Origin: Lentzea albidocapillata subsp. violacea
GTDB lineage: Bacteria > Actinomycetota > Actinomycetes > Mycobacteriales > Pseudonocardiaceae
Reading direction: 5' to 3'
DNA length: 64,000 bases
Assembly: GCF_900100275.1 (NCBI RefSeq)
Contig: NZ_FNET01000009.1
Span: forward strand, 236,744-300,743
Every line of letters starts with the position of its first letter. Within the stretch, counting starts at the first letter, position 1. The position numbers and the translations under genes are program-made. Shown here one piece after another: positions 1-8,010 of the stretch. The notes under the pieces are model-generated. The model saw only the letters and a list, made by a program, of their open reading frames with translations. It had not been told where the DNA came from and searched no databases.

Positions 1-512
1 TCCTCACTCCACGCGCGACGGTCGTGCAACGGGTGCATGGCCCACAGGTCGACCATCCGGCAGTGGTAGCGCTCGGCGATCGACCACAGGTGCGTGTTGT
101 AGATGGCGACCTTGCCGCGGATGCTCCTGAGCAGCGGCGTGGAGCGCGTGTCGAACCCGGTGAAGATCACGACGTCGCAGCCGGCGGACCTGAGGTCGGC
201 CACGGCCACCTCGTAGACCTCGGCCAGCGCGTCCGGGTCGCTGTTGGGCAGCATGATGTCGTTGCCGCCGCCGCAGAACGTCACCAGGTCCGGCTTGAGC
301 GAGATCGCGAGCGGTACCTGGTCGTCGATGATCTCCTGCAGCATCTTGCCTCTGACCGCGAGGTTGGCGTACCTGAACTCAGGCGCCCGCTGGGCGATCA
401 TGCCCGCCAGCCGGTCTGCCCAGCCCAGGTAGGTGTCGCCGGGCCCCGGGTCGTCCATGCCCTCGGTGAAGCTGTCCCCCAGGGACACGAGACTGTTCCA
501 TCGCAGCAGCAC
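1..512 (-). CDS. SGNH/GDSL-type hydrolase (3' part outside the window)
   Basis: This is an esterase/lipase-like hydrolase of the SGNH family, read from a GTG at 512 that follows an AAGGGGGA ribosome site. About 170 residues lie in the window and no stop is reached. Block I (GDSFTEG, with the nucleophilic Ser) is at residues 12-18, and the block III pattern GGGNDI (Gly and Asn of the oxyanion hole) is near residue 90. The DxxH block expected at the C-terminus lies beyond the left edge. No signal peptide is visible before block I, so a cytoplasmic enzyme is likely. The substrate cannot be told from sequence. Confidence 0.85.
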   Translation of the reverse strand, partial: MLLRWNSLVSLGDSFTEGMDDPGPGDTYLGWADRLAGMIAQRAPEFRYANLAVRGKMLQEIIDDQVPLAISLKPDLVTFCGGGNDIMLPNSDPDALAEVYEVAVADLRSAGCDVVIFTGFDTRSTPLLRSIRGKVAIYNTHLWSIAERYHCRMVDLWAMHPLHDRRAWSE

Positions 513-606
513 AACATCCCCCTTGCTCGTACGACCTCGCCCGTCCTGCCATTCGCCTTCGGGCTCCCGACCCGAGGCGACCTGTCAGCTTGCACAACGA
601 ACCCTT

Positions 607-666
607 GGTTACGCCACCGTCGGTTACGGCATCGTAGGTTTTGTCGCTATGGGTGACGATTCTTTT
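607..666. repeat. Four degenerate 15-bp direct repeats in the 513-736 gap
   Basis: Consecutive 15-mers begin GGTTACGCC, GGTTACGGC, GGTTTTGTC and GGTGACGAT and share the GGTtac start and a purine/pyrimidine rhythm. They occupy the region upstream of the SGNH hydrolase gene, where its promoter should lie. The last unit is weak. The remainder of the 513-736 gap shows no other clear feature. Confidence 0.3.
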
Positions 667-736
667 ACCACTCGATCGAGGGAAGCTGGAGGGTGATCCG
701 GGGGATTCGTCCTGACCTGTCGCTAACTTCTGCCGG

Positions 737-991
737 GTGCGTTCTGATTTGCCGCTTCCGTTCCTTTCCGTCGGTGTCGCGCTTGTCACAGCCCTGGTGC
801 TGGCCTGGGTCGCCCTGAGCGGGCCGGCGTCGCCCGGAGCCGGCGGTCACCTCGTGGTCACGCCACCTCCGCATTCCAACCCCGTGGTCACCCCGGAGGT
901 CGTGCCGCCCAGGGAAAGCGTGGTCGGGACGACGGTGATGCCTCCTCGTGCGCTGAACGCCGAAAACCCCCGCGACGACCTCGGCGCGTGA
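737..991 (+). CDS. Small single-pass membrane protein, hypothetical
   Basis: An 84-residue reading frame starts at GTG 737. Residues 8-30 form one strongly hydrophobic helix (FLSVGVALVTALVLAWVALSG), followed by a Pro/Val-rich extracytoplasmic-type tail with no known domain. Its TGA stop lies inside the strong terminator hairpin at 966-1006, which supports it being a transcribed unit. The ribosome site is poor. I do not recognise a family. It could be non-coding sequence that happens to be open. Confidence 0.45.
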   Translation: MRSDLPLPFLSVGVALVTALVLAWVALSGPASPGAGGHLVVTPPPHSNPVVTPEVVPPRESVVGTTVMPPRALNAENPRDDLGA

Positions 992-1006
992 GGTCGTCGC
1001 GGGGGT
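966..1006. terminator. Strong 17-bp stem terminator-like hairpin
   Basis: The arms 966-982 and 990-1006 (starting ACCCCCGCGACG) are perfectly complementary around a 7-nt loop. A short run of T follows at 1016-1018. It sits between the small + strand gene and the three-hairpin array downstream of the kinase operon, so it could end transcription from either side. Confidence 0.75.
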
Positions 1007-1013
1007 CGTTGGG

Positions 1014-1157
1014 CCTTTCCGAGGAGCGCCGCCGCCGGGACTTGCCCCCCGGAAAGGGGTGAGGACCACTGCTCGGGACGCCGCCGCCGATCTGCCCCGA
1101 GCAGTGGGGCTGGGACCGTCTCAGGGGGCACCGCCGCCGATTCGCCCCCTGAGACGG
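1014..1157. repeat. Array of three hairpins with different stems and a common CCGCCGCCG loop
   Basis: Three units are spaced 50-52 bp apart. H1 is 1014-1057 (stem CCTTTCCG), H2 is 1066-1107 (stem CCACTGCTCGGG) and H3 is 1116-1157 (stem CCGTCTCAGGGGG). Each stem is perfectly paired, yet the stems share no sequence. The loops share a GCCGCCGCCG core, followed by GAT in H2 and H3, and the linkers are similar 8-mers (GGTGAGGA, GGCTGGGA). The array fills the space just after the stop of the minus-strand kinase gene. Stem covariation with loop conservation suggests a structure selected as RNA or a mobile palindromic repeat, not just terminators. Confidence 0.7.
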
Positions 1158-1169
1158 GGTCTGGTTGGC

Positions 1170-2183
1170 CTAGCCGCTCGCCGCCACGTCCAGTGTGGCC
1201 GCCGGGACGTGGTCGTTGTAGGCCGAGCGCAGCCTCAGCTCTGCGCCCGGCGAGGCCCCGATGTGGTCGAGGCCGAGAAGAGCCGCACCCACCACGGGTG
1301 GCACGTCGACCAGGCGGACCTGGGCGAGTGGGGCGGCTTCCACGATCTGCCGGCGAACCGGGCCGACGACCGTGTCGCCGGTATGCGTCAGGACTCCGCC
1401 GCCCAGCACCACGTCCACGGGCTCGTTCATCAGTTCGAGCTTGCGCATGGACACCGTGGCGAGCAGCACGATCTCCTCGATCAGGCGGTCGATCTGTTCC
1501 AGTGCAACGGAATCGCCCTGCTCGGCCACCTCGAACACCAACGGGCAGAGGGCGTGCGGGTCCAGTCCGATCTCCTCGAAGTGGATCTTCTCGACCACCT
1601 TGGCGATCGACTTCTCGCCGTAGTGCGCGAGGAGCGCGTCCAGCAGCAGGGTCGGCCTGCCCCGGCCGTCCTCCGCCCGCACCGCGTGCCAGAGCGCGTC
1701 GTTGCCGAGCTGGCCACCGCCTCCCCAGTCGCCGGAGATGGCGCCCAGTGCGGGGAAGCGGTGGGTCCGGCCGTCCCTGGCCACGCCCACCGCGTTGATG
1801 CCCGCGCCGCAGACGACCGCCACGCCGCCGGCGGCAGCGGTGCCCGCCCGCAGCAGCGCGAAGGTGTCGTTGCCGACGAACGTCGTTGTCGACCAGCCCC
1901 GCTCGGTGATCGCCCGCGTCAGGTCCTCCTCCTCGCGGGGCAGATCCGCACCCGCGAGGTAGGCGGACGTGTGCGTGGCGATCGGCTCGTCGGGGGACAG
2001 TCCCGCCTGAGCTGCGGCCTCGCGTGCCAGTCCCTCGAACACGTCGAGTCCGCGCTTCATGCCCACGGTCTGAGGCGGGGCACCAGGGCCGCGCACCTGC
2101 GCGAGCACTTTGCCGTCCGCGTCGACCAGCAGCACAGCGGTCTTGCTGTTCCCACCGTCGATGGCGAGCACCCGGTCCGTCAT
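1170..2183 (-). CDS. BadF/BcrA-type sugar kinase, probable N-acetylglucosamine kinase
   Basis: The protein is an ATP-dependent sugar kinase of 337 residues in the BadF/BadG/BcrA family. The ATP-binding phosphate-1 motif DGGNSKTAV is at residues 8-16, a CGAGINAVG phosphate-2-like segment is in the middle, and GGGVLTH forms the adenosine motif. ATG 2183 is chosen because it lies 5 nt after the preceding stop and directly precedes the conserved core; a start at 2207 would overlap that gene. It is the last gene of the ROK/ABC/GH4 operon and probably phosphorylates the amino sugar or glucose released inside the cell. The exact sugar is inferred from context. Confidence 0.85.
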   Translation of the reverse strand: MTDRVLAIDGGNSKTAVLLVDADGKVLAQVRGPGAPPQTVGMKRGLDVFEGLAREAAAQAGLSPDEPIATHTSAYLAGADLPREEEDLTRAITERGWSTTTFVGNDTFALLRAGTAAAGGVAVVCGAGINAVGVARDGRTHRFPALGAISGDWGGGGQLGNDALWHAVRAEDGRGRPTLLLDALLAHYGEKSIAKVVEKIHFEEIGLDPHALCPLVFEVAEQGDSVALEQIDRLIEEIVLLATVSMRKLELMNEPVDVVLGGGVLTHTGDTVVGPVRRQIVEAAPLAQVRLVDVPPVVGAALLGLDHIGASPGAELRLRSAYNDHVPAATLDVAASG

Positions 2184-2188
2184 CGTTG

Positions 2189-3457
2189 TCAGTTTCCCTT
2201 CACCCACGGCAGCAGGTCGCGGTTCTGCGCGATCAGCTCGTCGGCCAGCTGATCCGCGATCGCGTGCTGGCCGATCAGCGGGTGCGCGAGCAGTGCGTTC
2301 GCCACTCGGTCCCGGCCGCCGTGCTTTGCGGCTTCCAGCGCCAGGTACTCGTACGCGGTGACGTGCGAGATCAGGCCGGAGATGGACGGTTCCACCGGAC
2401 GCACCGGCAGCGCCCTGCCGCCGTTCGCGTCCACAGTGGACGAAACCTCGATCACGGCGTCGTCGGGCAGGAAGGGCAGCGAGCCGTTGTTCTGCACGTT
2501 CACCACGTGCTTCTCCGCGCCCTCACCACCGGTCAGCGCGTGCACCAGCTGCACGGCCGCCTCGGAGTAGTACGCGCCGCCGCGTTGCGACAGCTGCTCC
2601 GGCTTCGTCACGACCGACGGGTCGCCGTAGATGTCGAGCAGTTCCTTCTCGACCGCCGCGACGATTTCGGCGCGCGGCGGTGAGGTGAGCTGCTTCTTCA
2701 CCACGGCGTCGTGGTTGTAGAAGTAGTTCAGGTAGTACGACGGCACCATGTTCAGGCGCCGCATCAGCGAGCCGTCGATGCCGATGTGCTCGGCGAGACC
2801 GTCGACGTGGTCGGCGAGGAGTTCCGGCAGGCGGTCGACGCCGTCGACGTACACGCCGCGTTCCCACGTGAGGTGGTTCAGGCCGACGTGCTCCAGCTCC
2901 ACAGTGGACGGATCCACGCCGAGCAGTGCGGACGTCCAGCGCTGGAACGTGATCGCCACGTTGCACAGGCCGATCGCCTTGTGACCCTCCTGCAGCAGCG
3001 CGCGCGTCACGATGCCGACCGGGTTCGTGAAGTTCACGATCCACGTGTCGGGACCGGCGAGCCGGCGCACCTTGTCCGCGATGTCCAGGACCACCGGCAC
3101 GGTCCGCAGGGCCTTGGCGAGGCCTCCCGCGCCGGTGGTCTCCTGGCCGACGCACCCGCAGGTGAGCGGGAACGTCTCGTCCGAGGCACGCGCCTTCTGC
3201 CCGCCCACACGCAGCTGCAGCAGAACCGCGGACGCGCCCTCGATGCCTTCTTCGAGCGACGTGGTGGTGCGCACCGTCGCCGAGTGACCCGCGTGCTCCA
3301 GCAGGCGCTGGCTGAACGGGCCGATCAGTGCGAGGCGGTGCTCGTCCGGGTCGACGAGGACGATCTCGTCCACCGCCAGGCTGGTGCGACGGCCGGCGAT
3401 GCCGTCGATCAGCTCAGGTGTGTAGGTGGACCCGCCACCGACGACGGTGAGTTTCAT
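2189..3457 (-). CDS. GH4 family 6-phospho-beta-glucosidase-like enzyme
   Basis: This is an NAD- and metal-dependent glycosidase of family GH4, 422 residues, cytoplasmic. The N-terminal Rossmann motif is GGGSTYTPEL (residues 7-16). The metal-binding Cys is in GLCNVAITF (C165) and the partner His in GLNHLTW (H195). GH4 enzymes cleave phosphorylated or unphosphorylated disaccharides by a redox-assisted elimination. The ATG at 3457 overlaps the permease stop (ATGA), so the two are translationally coupled. Because the linked importer is an ABC system rather than a PTS, the true substrate may be a non-phosphorylated beta-disaccharide or one phosphorylated by the neighbouring kinase. Confidence 0.9.
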   Translation of the reverse strand: MKLTVVGGGSTYTPELIDGIAGRRTSLAVDEIVLVDPDEHRLALIGPFSQRLLEHAGHSATVRTTTSLEEGIEGASAVLLQLRVGGQKARASDETFPLTCGCVGQETTGAGGLAKALRTVPVVLDIADKVRRLAGPDTWIVNFTNPVGIVTRALLQEGHKAIGLCNVAITFQRWTSALLGVDPSTVELEHVGLNHLTWERGVYVDGVDRLPELLADHVDGLAEHIGIDGSLMRRLNMVPSYYLNYFYNHDAVVKKQLTSPPRAEIVAAVEKELLDIYGDPSVVTKPEQLSQRGGAYYSEAAVQLVHALTGGEGAEKHVVNVQNNGSLPFLPDDAVIEVSSTVDANGGRALPVRPVEPSISGLISHVTAYEYLALEAAKHGGRDRVANALLAHPLIGQHAIADQLADELIAQNRDLLPWVKGN

Positions 3458-4347
3458 CCTTTGACTCCCGTGAACGTGATTCCCTTGACGAACGACTTCT
3501 GGGCGAAGACGAAGAGGACGACGGCCGGGATCATCGTCAGGAACGTGACGGCCATCGAGGAGTTCCACTGGACGATGTGCATGCCCTTGAACGTCGCCAG
3601 TGCCAGCGACAACGTCCACTGGTCCTTGACCTCACCGGTGTAGAGCAACGGGCCGAAGTAGTCGTTCCAGGTGAAGAGGAAGCAGAACAGCGCGGTCGCC
3701 GCGATGCCGGGCTTCGCCATCGGGATGATGATCCGGACCAGCGCCTGGAACTCCGAGCACCCGTCCACCCGTGCCGCATCCACATAGGACTGCGGGATGG
3801 TGAGCATGAACTGGCGCAGCAGGAAGATGCTGAACGCGTCGAACAGGAAGTACGGCGCGATCAACGGCACCAGCGTGCCCGTCAGGCCCAGCGAGGACCA
3901 GGTGTCGTACAGCGGCACGGCGACGACCTGCGGTGGCAGCATCATCGCGCCGATGACGAGGAGGAACGCCACGTTCCGGCCGCGCCACTTGAGCTTCGCG
4001 AGCGCGTAGGCCGCGGGGATCGACGAGATCAGCATGCCCAGGGTCGCGAGCAGCGAGTACGTGAGGCTGTTGATCAGGTACTGGAACAGCGGGGCCTTGT
4101 CGAAGACCTCGACGAAGTTGCCCCAGTGCCATTCGCGCGGCCAGAGGTTCGAGGTGAACGCCTGGTCGTCCGACATCACCGCGGTGAGGAAGACGAACAC
4201 GACGGGTGTGGCGAACATCAGGCCGAGCGCGAGGCCGATCGCATGCGTCGCCACCCAGTTCAGGATGCCTGCGACGTCGCGCTTGCGGCGCGGCTGCTCC
4301 GGTTCCGCGGGGACGTCGACCGGTGGTTTGGTCAGCGTGGCGGTCAT
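3454..4347 (-). CDS. ABC sugar transporter permease, MalG type
   Basis: This is an inner-membrane subunit of a CUT1 carbohydrate importer, 297 residues with about six transmembrane helices. The cytoplasmic EAA loop (DAARVDGCSEFQAL) near residue 200 contacts the ATPase. A charged Pro-rich N-terminal tail precedes helix 1. The start overlaps the MalF-type permease stop by 4 bp and its own stop overlaps the GH4 start. No ATPase gene lies in the operon, so a shared MsiK-type ATPase elsewhere is expected, as is usual for actinomycete CUT1 systems. Confidence 0.93.
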   Translation of the reverse strand: MTATLTKPPVDVPAEPEQPRRKRDVAGILNWVATHAIGLALGLMFATPVVFVFLTAVMSDDQAFTSNLWPREWHWGNFVEVFDKAPLFQYLINSLTYSLLATLGMLISSIPAAYALAKLKWRGRNVAFLLVIGAMMLPPQVVAVPLYDTWSSLGLTGTLVPLIAPYFLFDAFSIFLLRQFMLTIPQSYVDAARVDGCSEFQALVRIIIPMAKPGIAATALFCFLFTWNDYFGPLLYTGEVKDQWTLSLALATFKGMHIVQWNSSMAVTFLTMIPAVVLFVFAQKSFVKGITFTGVKG

Positions 4348-5318
4348 GCTCCCGGACCCCCTTCCTCAGCGGTGGAGTTCTTGCGCATCCGCTGCACCAG
4401 AACGATGGTCACGGCGAACGAGATGATGAACAGGACCGTGGCCATGGCGGCCGCGTAGCCCATGTCGAAGTAGCGGAAGCCTTGTGTGTACAGGTAAACC
4501 GGGAACGTCAGCGTGGAGTTGTCCGGGAAACCGAGATATTTGGTCGATCCCGTCGCGTCCGCCGCTCCCGAGCCGGCCGACCCCGCGACGACCGCCTGTG
4601 TGAAGAGCTGCAACGCGAGGATCACCGAGTTCACGATGCCGAAGAGCAGCACCGGTGAGATCGTCGGAAGCGTGACGTGCCACCAGCGCCGGATCGGGCC
4701 TGCGCCGTCGAGTTCGGCGGCCTCGTACTGTTCCTGCGGCACGTCGAGGATCGCGGCGAGGATGATGATCATCAGGTCGCCGGAGATCCACAGCATGATC
4801 GCGGTGATGCCGGGCTTGGCCCATGCCGGGTCCGAGAAGAACAGCGGTGCGTCGACACCGAACCAGCCGAGCACGCTGTCCAGCGGACCGCCATTGGGAC
4901 GCATCACCATGAAGAACACGAGTGTCGCGGCCACCGGCGGTGCCAGTGAAGGCAGGTAGCAGAGCGTGCGGATCAATCCGACGCCCGACTTCAGGCGAGC
5001 GATGACCGATGCCACGCCCAGCGCGAACACGGTCCGCGCGATCGTGAGCACCACGACGAACCACAGCGTGTTCGTGATCGCCTTGATGAGCAGGGGATCC
5101 TTGAACATGAACGTGTAGTTGTCGAGTCCGTTGAACTCCGGCGGGTTGATCAGGTCGTACTTCGTGAACGAGAGCACGACCGTGGTGACCAGCGGATAAC
5201 CGAAGAACAGGACGAAGCCGATGATTGCCGGGGCCATGAACCCGAGCACGGCGAGACGGTGGCGGGACCTTGCCCGCCCCCTGCCGGGGGCGGGCTTGGC
5301 GCCGAGCGTGGCGGTCAT
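4344..5318 (-). CDS. ABC sugar transporter permease, MalF type
   Basis: This is the second permease of the same importer, 324 residues with six predicted membrane helices. The EAA loop (YEAAELDGAGPIRRW) lies around residue 200. Its first residues resemble those of the MalG partner (MTATL), a local similarity also seen at the other permease. It starts 12 nt after the binding-protein stop and overlaps the next permease by 4 bp. Confidence 0.93.
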   Translation of the reverse strand: MTATLGAKPAPGRGRARSRHRLAVLGFMAPAIIGFVLFFGYPLVTTVVLSFTKYDLINPPEFNGLDNYTFMFKDPLLIKAITNTLWFVVVLTIARTVFALGVASVIARLKSGVGLIRTLCYLPSLAPPVAATLVFFMVMRPNGGPLDSVLGWFGVDAPLFFSDPAWAKPGITAIMLWISGDLMIIILAAILDVPQEQYEAAELDGAGPIRRWWHVTLPTISPVLLFGIVNSVILALQLFTQAVVAGSAGSGAADATGSTKYLGFPDNSTLTFPVYLYTQGFRYFDMGYAAAMATVLFIISFAVTIVLVQRMRKNSTAEEGGPGA

Positions 5319-5330
5319 CTTGCGAATCCC

Positions 5331-6656
5331 CTACTTGCCGCTCTTGGCGATGAGGTCGTCGATGTTCTTGTCGACTTCCTTGAGGCCTGCCGCCAGGTCC
5401 GGGACCTTGCCGGACTGGTAGGAGACCGAGAAGTCGGTGACAGCCTTGATGTGCGCGTCACCGATCGGGGTGACCGGGTTGCCCTTGAGCTTGTCGCTCT
5501 TGGCCAGGTCGATGAACGTCTTGAACTGCTCGTCCACCTCGAGCTTGGGGCTCTCCATGGCGGCCTTGGTGCTCGGGACGTTCTTGATGGCGTTGGACAG
5601 GCCGACGATCGTGTCGGTGTCGAACGTCAGGTGCTTGATCAGCTCCCACGCGGCGCCGGGGTTCTTGGCGCCCTTGGGAATGCCCATGATCGTGCCGGTG
5701 GTGAACGCGGTGCCGTAGTCGGCGGGCTTCCAGGTCGGGAACGGAGCCGTGCCGAACTTGATCTGCGGCGCCTGCGCCTTGAGGAAGGCGGTGCGGTACT
5801 CACCGTCGACCATCATCGCGATCTTGCCCTGGTGGAACGCGTGGTCGGCCGAGTACTCCTGGCCGAGACCCGCGCGGAACCGCTCGAGAGCGTCGTAGCC
5901 GTAGAAGTCGACGAGCTTCTTCTGGAACGTCATCATCTCGGTGAAGCCGGGGGAACTGGCGAGACCGGACTTGCCGTCCTTCTCCCACTCCGCGCCGAAC
6001 GTCGGCGCGAGGATGGTCGGGCGGTTGGCGTAGAAGCCCATCGTGGGCAGGTAGCCCGCGACCTCGATGTCACCGTTCGGCGCCTTCTTGGTCGCCTTCA
6101 CGGCCGCGTCGTACAGCTCGTCCAGCGTCTTCGGCGGGGTCGTGATGCCGGCCGCCGACAGCATGTCCTTGTTGTAGTACATGGCGTAGACGTCGGTGAG
6201 CATGGGCATCGCACAGCGGTTGCCCTTGTACTCGGTGTACTTCTGCACCGCGGGGGTGAGCTGGTTCAGGTCGACCTTGTCGCGGTCGATGTAGGCCTTC
6301 AGCGGCTGGAACGCCCCGGAGGAGCAGAACTGGCCGATGTTGTCCGTGGTGAACGACAGCGCGACGTCCGGCGTGTTGCCCGAACGGATACCCGCGGTGA
6401 TCTTGTCGTCGTCCTGCGAGCCCTCGTGCTTGATCTCGATGTTCGGGAACTTCTGGTTGAACGTCTTGAGGGCCTTCGTGACTTCTTCGTACTCACGGTC
6501 GGAGTAGTTGCTCCAGACCGTGAGGGTGAGCTTGTCGTCCTTGCCAGGAGCAGCTGCGGCGTCGGAATTGGCGCCACCACCCTTGCCCGCCGCACATGCG
6601 GTGAGGGTCAGCGCTGCGGCGACACAGAGCAAGGCAGCACGTGTGTGCTTGCGCAT
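5331..6656 (-). CDS. Extracellular sugar-binding lipoprotein of the ABC importer
   Basis: This is a family 1 solute-binding protein of 441 residues that captures the sugar outside the membrane. The signal sequence ends in a lipobox LTLTAC, giving a lipid-anchored Cys. The mature part begins with a Gly/Ala linker and then the typical KLTLTVWSNY strand. ATG 6656 is preferred to the upstream GTG 6662 because the GAAGGAG ribosome site lies 5 nt before it. It starts 16 nt after the ROK regulator stop, so regulator and transporter probably share a transcript. Confidence 0.92.
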   Translation of the reverse strand: MRKHTRAALLCVAAALTLTACAAGKGGGANSDAAAAPGKDDKLTLTVWSNYSDREYEEVTKALKTFNQKFPNIEIKHEGSQDDDKITAGIRSGNTPDVALSFTTDNIGQFCSSGAFQPLKAYIDRDKVDLNQLTPAVQKYTEYKGNRCAMPMLTDVYAMYYNKDMLSAAGITTPPKTLDELYDAAVKATKKAPNGDIEVAGYLPTMGFYANRPTILAPTFGAEWEKDGKSGLASSPGFTEMMTFQKKLVDFYGYDALERFRAGLGQEYSADHAFHQGKIAMMVDGEYRTAFLKAQAPQIKFGTAPFPTWKPADYGTAFTTGTIMGIPKGAKNPGAAWELIKHLTFDTDTIVGLSNAIKNVPSTKAAMESPKLEVDEQFKTFIDLAKSDKLKGNPVTPIGDAHIKAVTDFSVSYQSGKVPDLAAGLKEVDKNIDDLIAKSGK

Positions 6657-6672
6657 GTGCACTCCTTCTCGA

Positions 6673-7884
6673 TCAACGTGGGGACCCGGCGACCACTGGG
6701 CCGCGGAATGGAGCCGTGGTGGCTGCCGGGAGGCCGAACACCTGTTCTCGTGCCACGGCCAGCGCCGAGTGCAATGCGCCGCTGCGCACTGGTTTCCCGG
6801 TCACCAAGGCCAGCTGGATCGGTGTTCGCGGCACCACCAGTTGCCGCAGTTCCGCGGCAACGAGGTCGTTCAGCGTGGTTCCGCCTGCCTGCGCGATGTC
6901 GCCGGACAGGAGGATGAGTTCCGGGTCGAGCACCGCGACGACGCTAGCCACGCCCGTGGCGATGCGCCTGGCGAGATCGACCATGAACTCACGGCCCGCC
7001 GGACCCGCGGCCAGCGCCTTGCGCACGGCACTGTGGCCGTTGCGCGCGGCGAGCCCGTGGGCGCGTGCGAGCTTGCAGATCGACGTGCTGCTGAGCAGTT
7101 CACCGAACGTGCCGCCGGAGCGGTCCGTGTCGGTGTCGGCCGCCGCACGGTCCGGGATCATCAGGCCGTCGATCTCGCCCGCGCCACCGGAAGCGCCGCG
7201 CAGCAGCGATCCGTTGACGACGACGGCGGCACCGACGAGATCCGCGGGCCAGATGACGACGAAGTCGCTCACCTTGGTGGCCCGTCCGGCGACCATCTCC
7301 TCCAGCGCGACGAGGTTGACGTCGTTCTCGACGCTCACCGAAGTCGCGAGCTGCTCCCGCAACCGGCCGGGCATGTCGAAACTGCTCCAGCCGGGCAGGT
7401 GTGGTGCGTAGGCGAGCTCACCGTTCGCGGGGTTCACCGCTCCCGGACAGCCCACCACGACGTGCAGCAACTGGTCGGCGCTCAGACCTGCCTGTCCGCA
7501 GGCCTTGCCGACCGCGCTCACGAACGCCTCCAGCACGCCGTGCTTCACGGGCATCGGCGCCTTGTGCTCGGTGAGCACGGCACCGGAGATGTCCGCGATC
7601 GCGATGTCGACCGTCTCGGGGGTGAGATCGACAGCGGCGATGTGCGCAAGCGCCCCGTTGACCGACCACAGCTGGGCACGCGGCCCACGGCCACCGCCCC
7701 GCAGTCCGTTGCGGACCACGGAGTCGCCGGCTTCCAGCCGCGTGAGCAACTGTGCGGTCGCCGGCTTGGAAAGGCCGATCAGACCTTCCAACTCCGACCT
7801 GGTCAGCGGCCCGTTGCGCAGCAAAGCCTCGATGGCTGCGCGGTCGTTGATCTCCCGCAACAGTCGTGGGCTTCCGGCACGCAT
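6673..7884 (-). CDS. ROK-family transcriptional regulator lacking the zinc cysteine motif
   Basis: This repressor-type ROK protein has 403 residues: an N-terminal winged helix-turn-helix at about residues 12-60 (LTRSELEGLIGLSKPATAQLL), then a sugar-kinase-like sensor domain. It leads the operon of transporter, GH4 enzyme and kinase and likely controls it in response to the imported sugar. The usual ROK segment GxAGEIGH followed by CxCGxxGC is altered: GGAGEIDGLMIPD is followed by a Ser/Asp-rich stretch with no Cys motif, so zinc binding and possibly the classical sugar contact are lost. The upstream region holds TCTGTTAACTTTCCAGAC, a possible operator. Confidence 0.9.
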   Translation of the reverse strand: MRAGSPRLLREINDRAAIEALLRNGPLTRSELEGLIGLSKPATAQLLTRLEAGDSVVRNGLRGGGRGPRAQLWSVNGALAHIAAVDLTPETVDIAIADISGAVLTEHKAPMPVKHGVLEAFVSAVGKACGQAGLSADQLLHVVVGCPGAVNPANGELAYAPHLPGWSSFDMPGRLREQLATSVSVENDVNLVALEEMVAGRATKVSDFVVIWPADLVGAAVVVNGSLLRGASGGAGEIDGLMIPDRAAADTDTDRSGGTFGELLSSTSICKLARAHGLAARNGHSAVRKALAAGPAGREFMVDLARRIATGVASVVAVLDPELILLSGDIAQAGGTTLNDLVAAELRQLVVPRTPIQLALVTGKPVRSGALHSALAVAREQVFGLPAATTAPFRGPVVAGSPR

Positions 7885-7982
7885 TAGGTCCGCTCCTGTC
7901 TGTTAACTTTCCAGACGATTTCGCCAGACGGTAGTGACCTGGTTCACCGGGGTCAATCCCCGATATAGGTCCGTTACCTGAG

Positions 7983-7996
7983 TTAGGTTCGCCTAA
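7983..7996. promoter_or_regulatory. Inverted repeat TTAGG-TTCG-CCTAA before the DUF3159 gene
   Basis: The 5-bp arms pair perfectly and lie 15 bp before the ATG of the membrane protein. The left half resembles the DtxR/IdeR iron box (TTAGGTTAGGCTAACC), but the right half does not complete it. An iron-regulator site is possible but weak. Confidence 0.3.
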
Positions 7997-8010
7997 GGCA
8001 CCCTGGAACC

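Noticed and set aside
433..696. Plus-strand ORF with YATVGYGIVGFVAMG segment
   Set aside because: Overlaps the SGNH hydrolase on the other strand and the repeat in its promoter, with no ribosome site and a Ser/Arg/Pro-rich composition typical of shadow frames.
5259..6917. 552-codon plus-strand ORF
   Set aside because: Antisense to the binding protein and permease genes, with Arg/Gly/Val-rich composition from GC-rich codon shadowing and no domain.
7983..7996. Bona fide IdeR/DtxR iron box
   Set aside because: Only the left half fits the 19-bp consensus, so it is kept only as a low-confidence inverted repeat.
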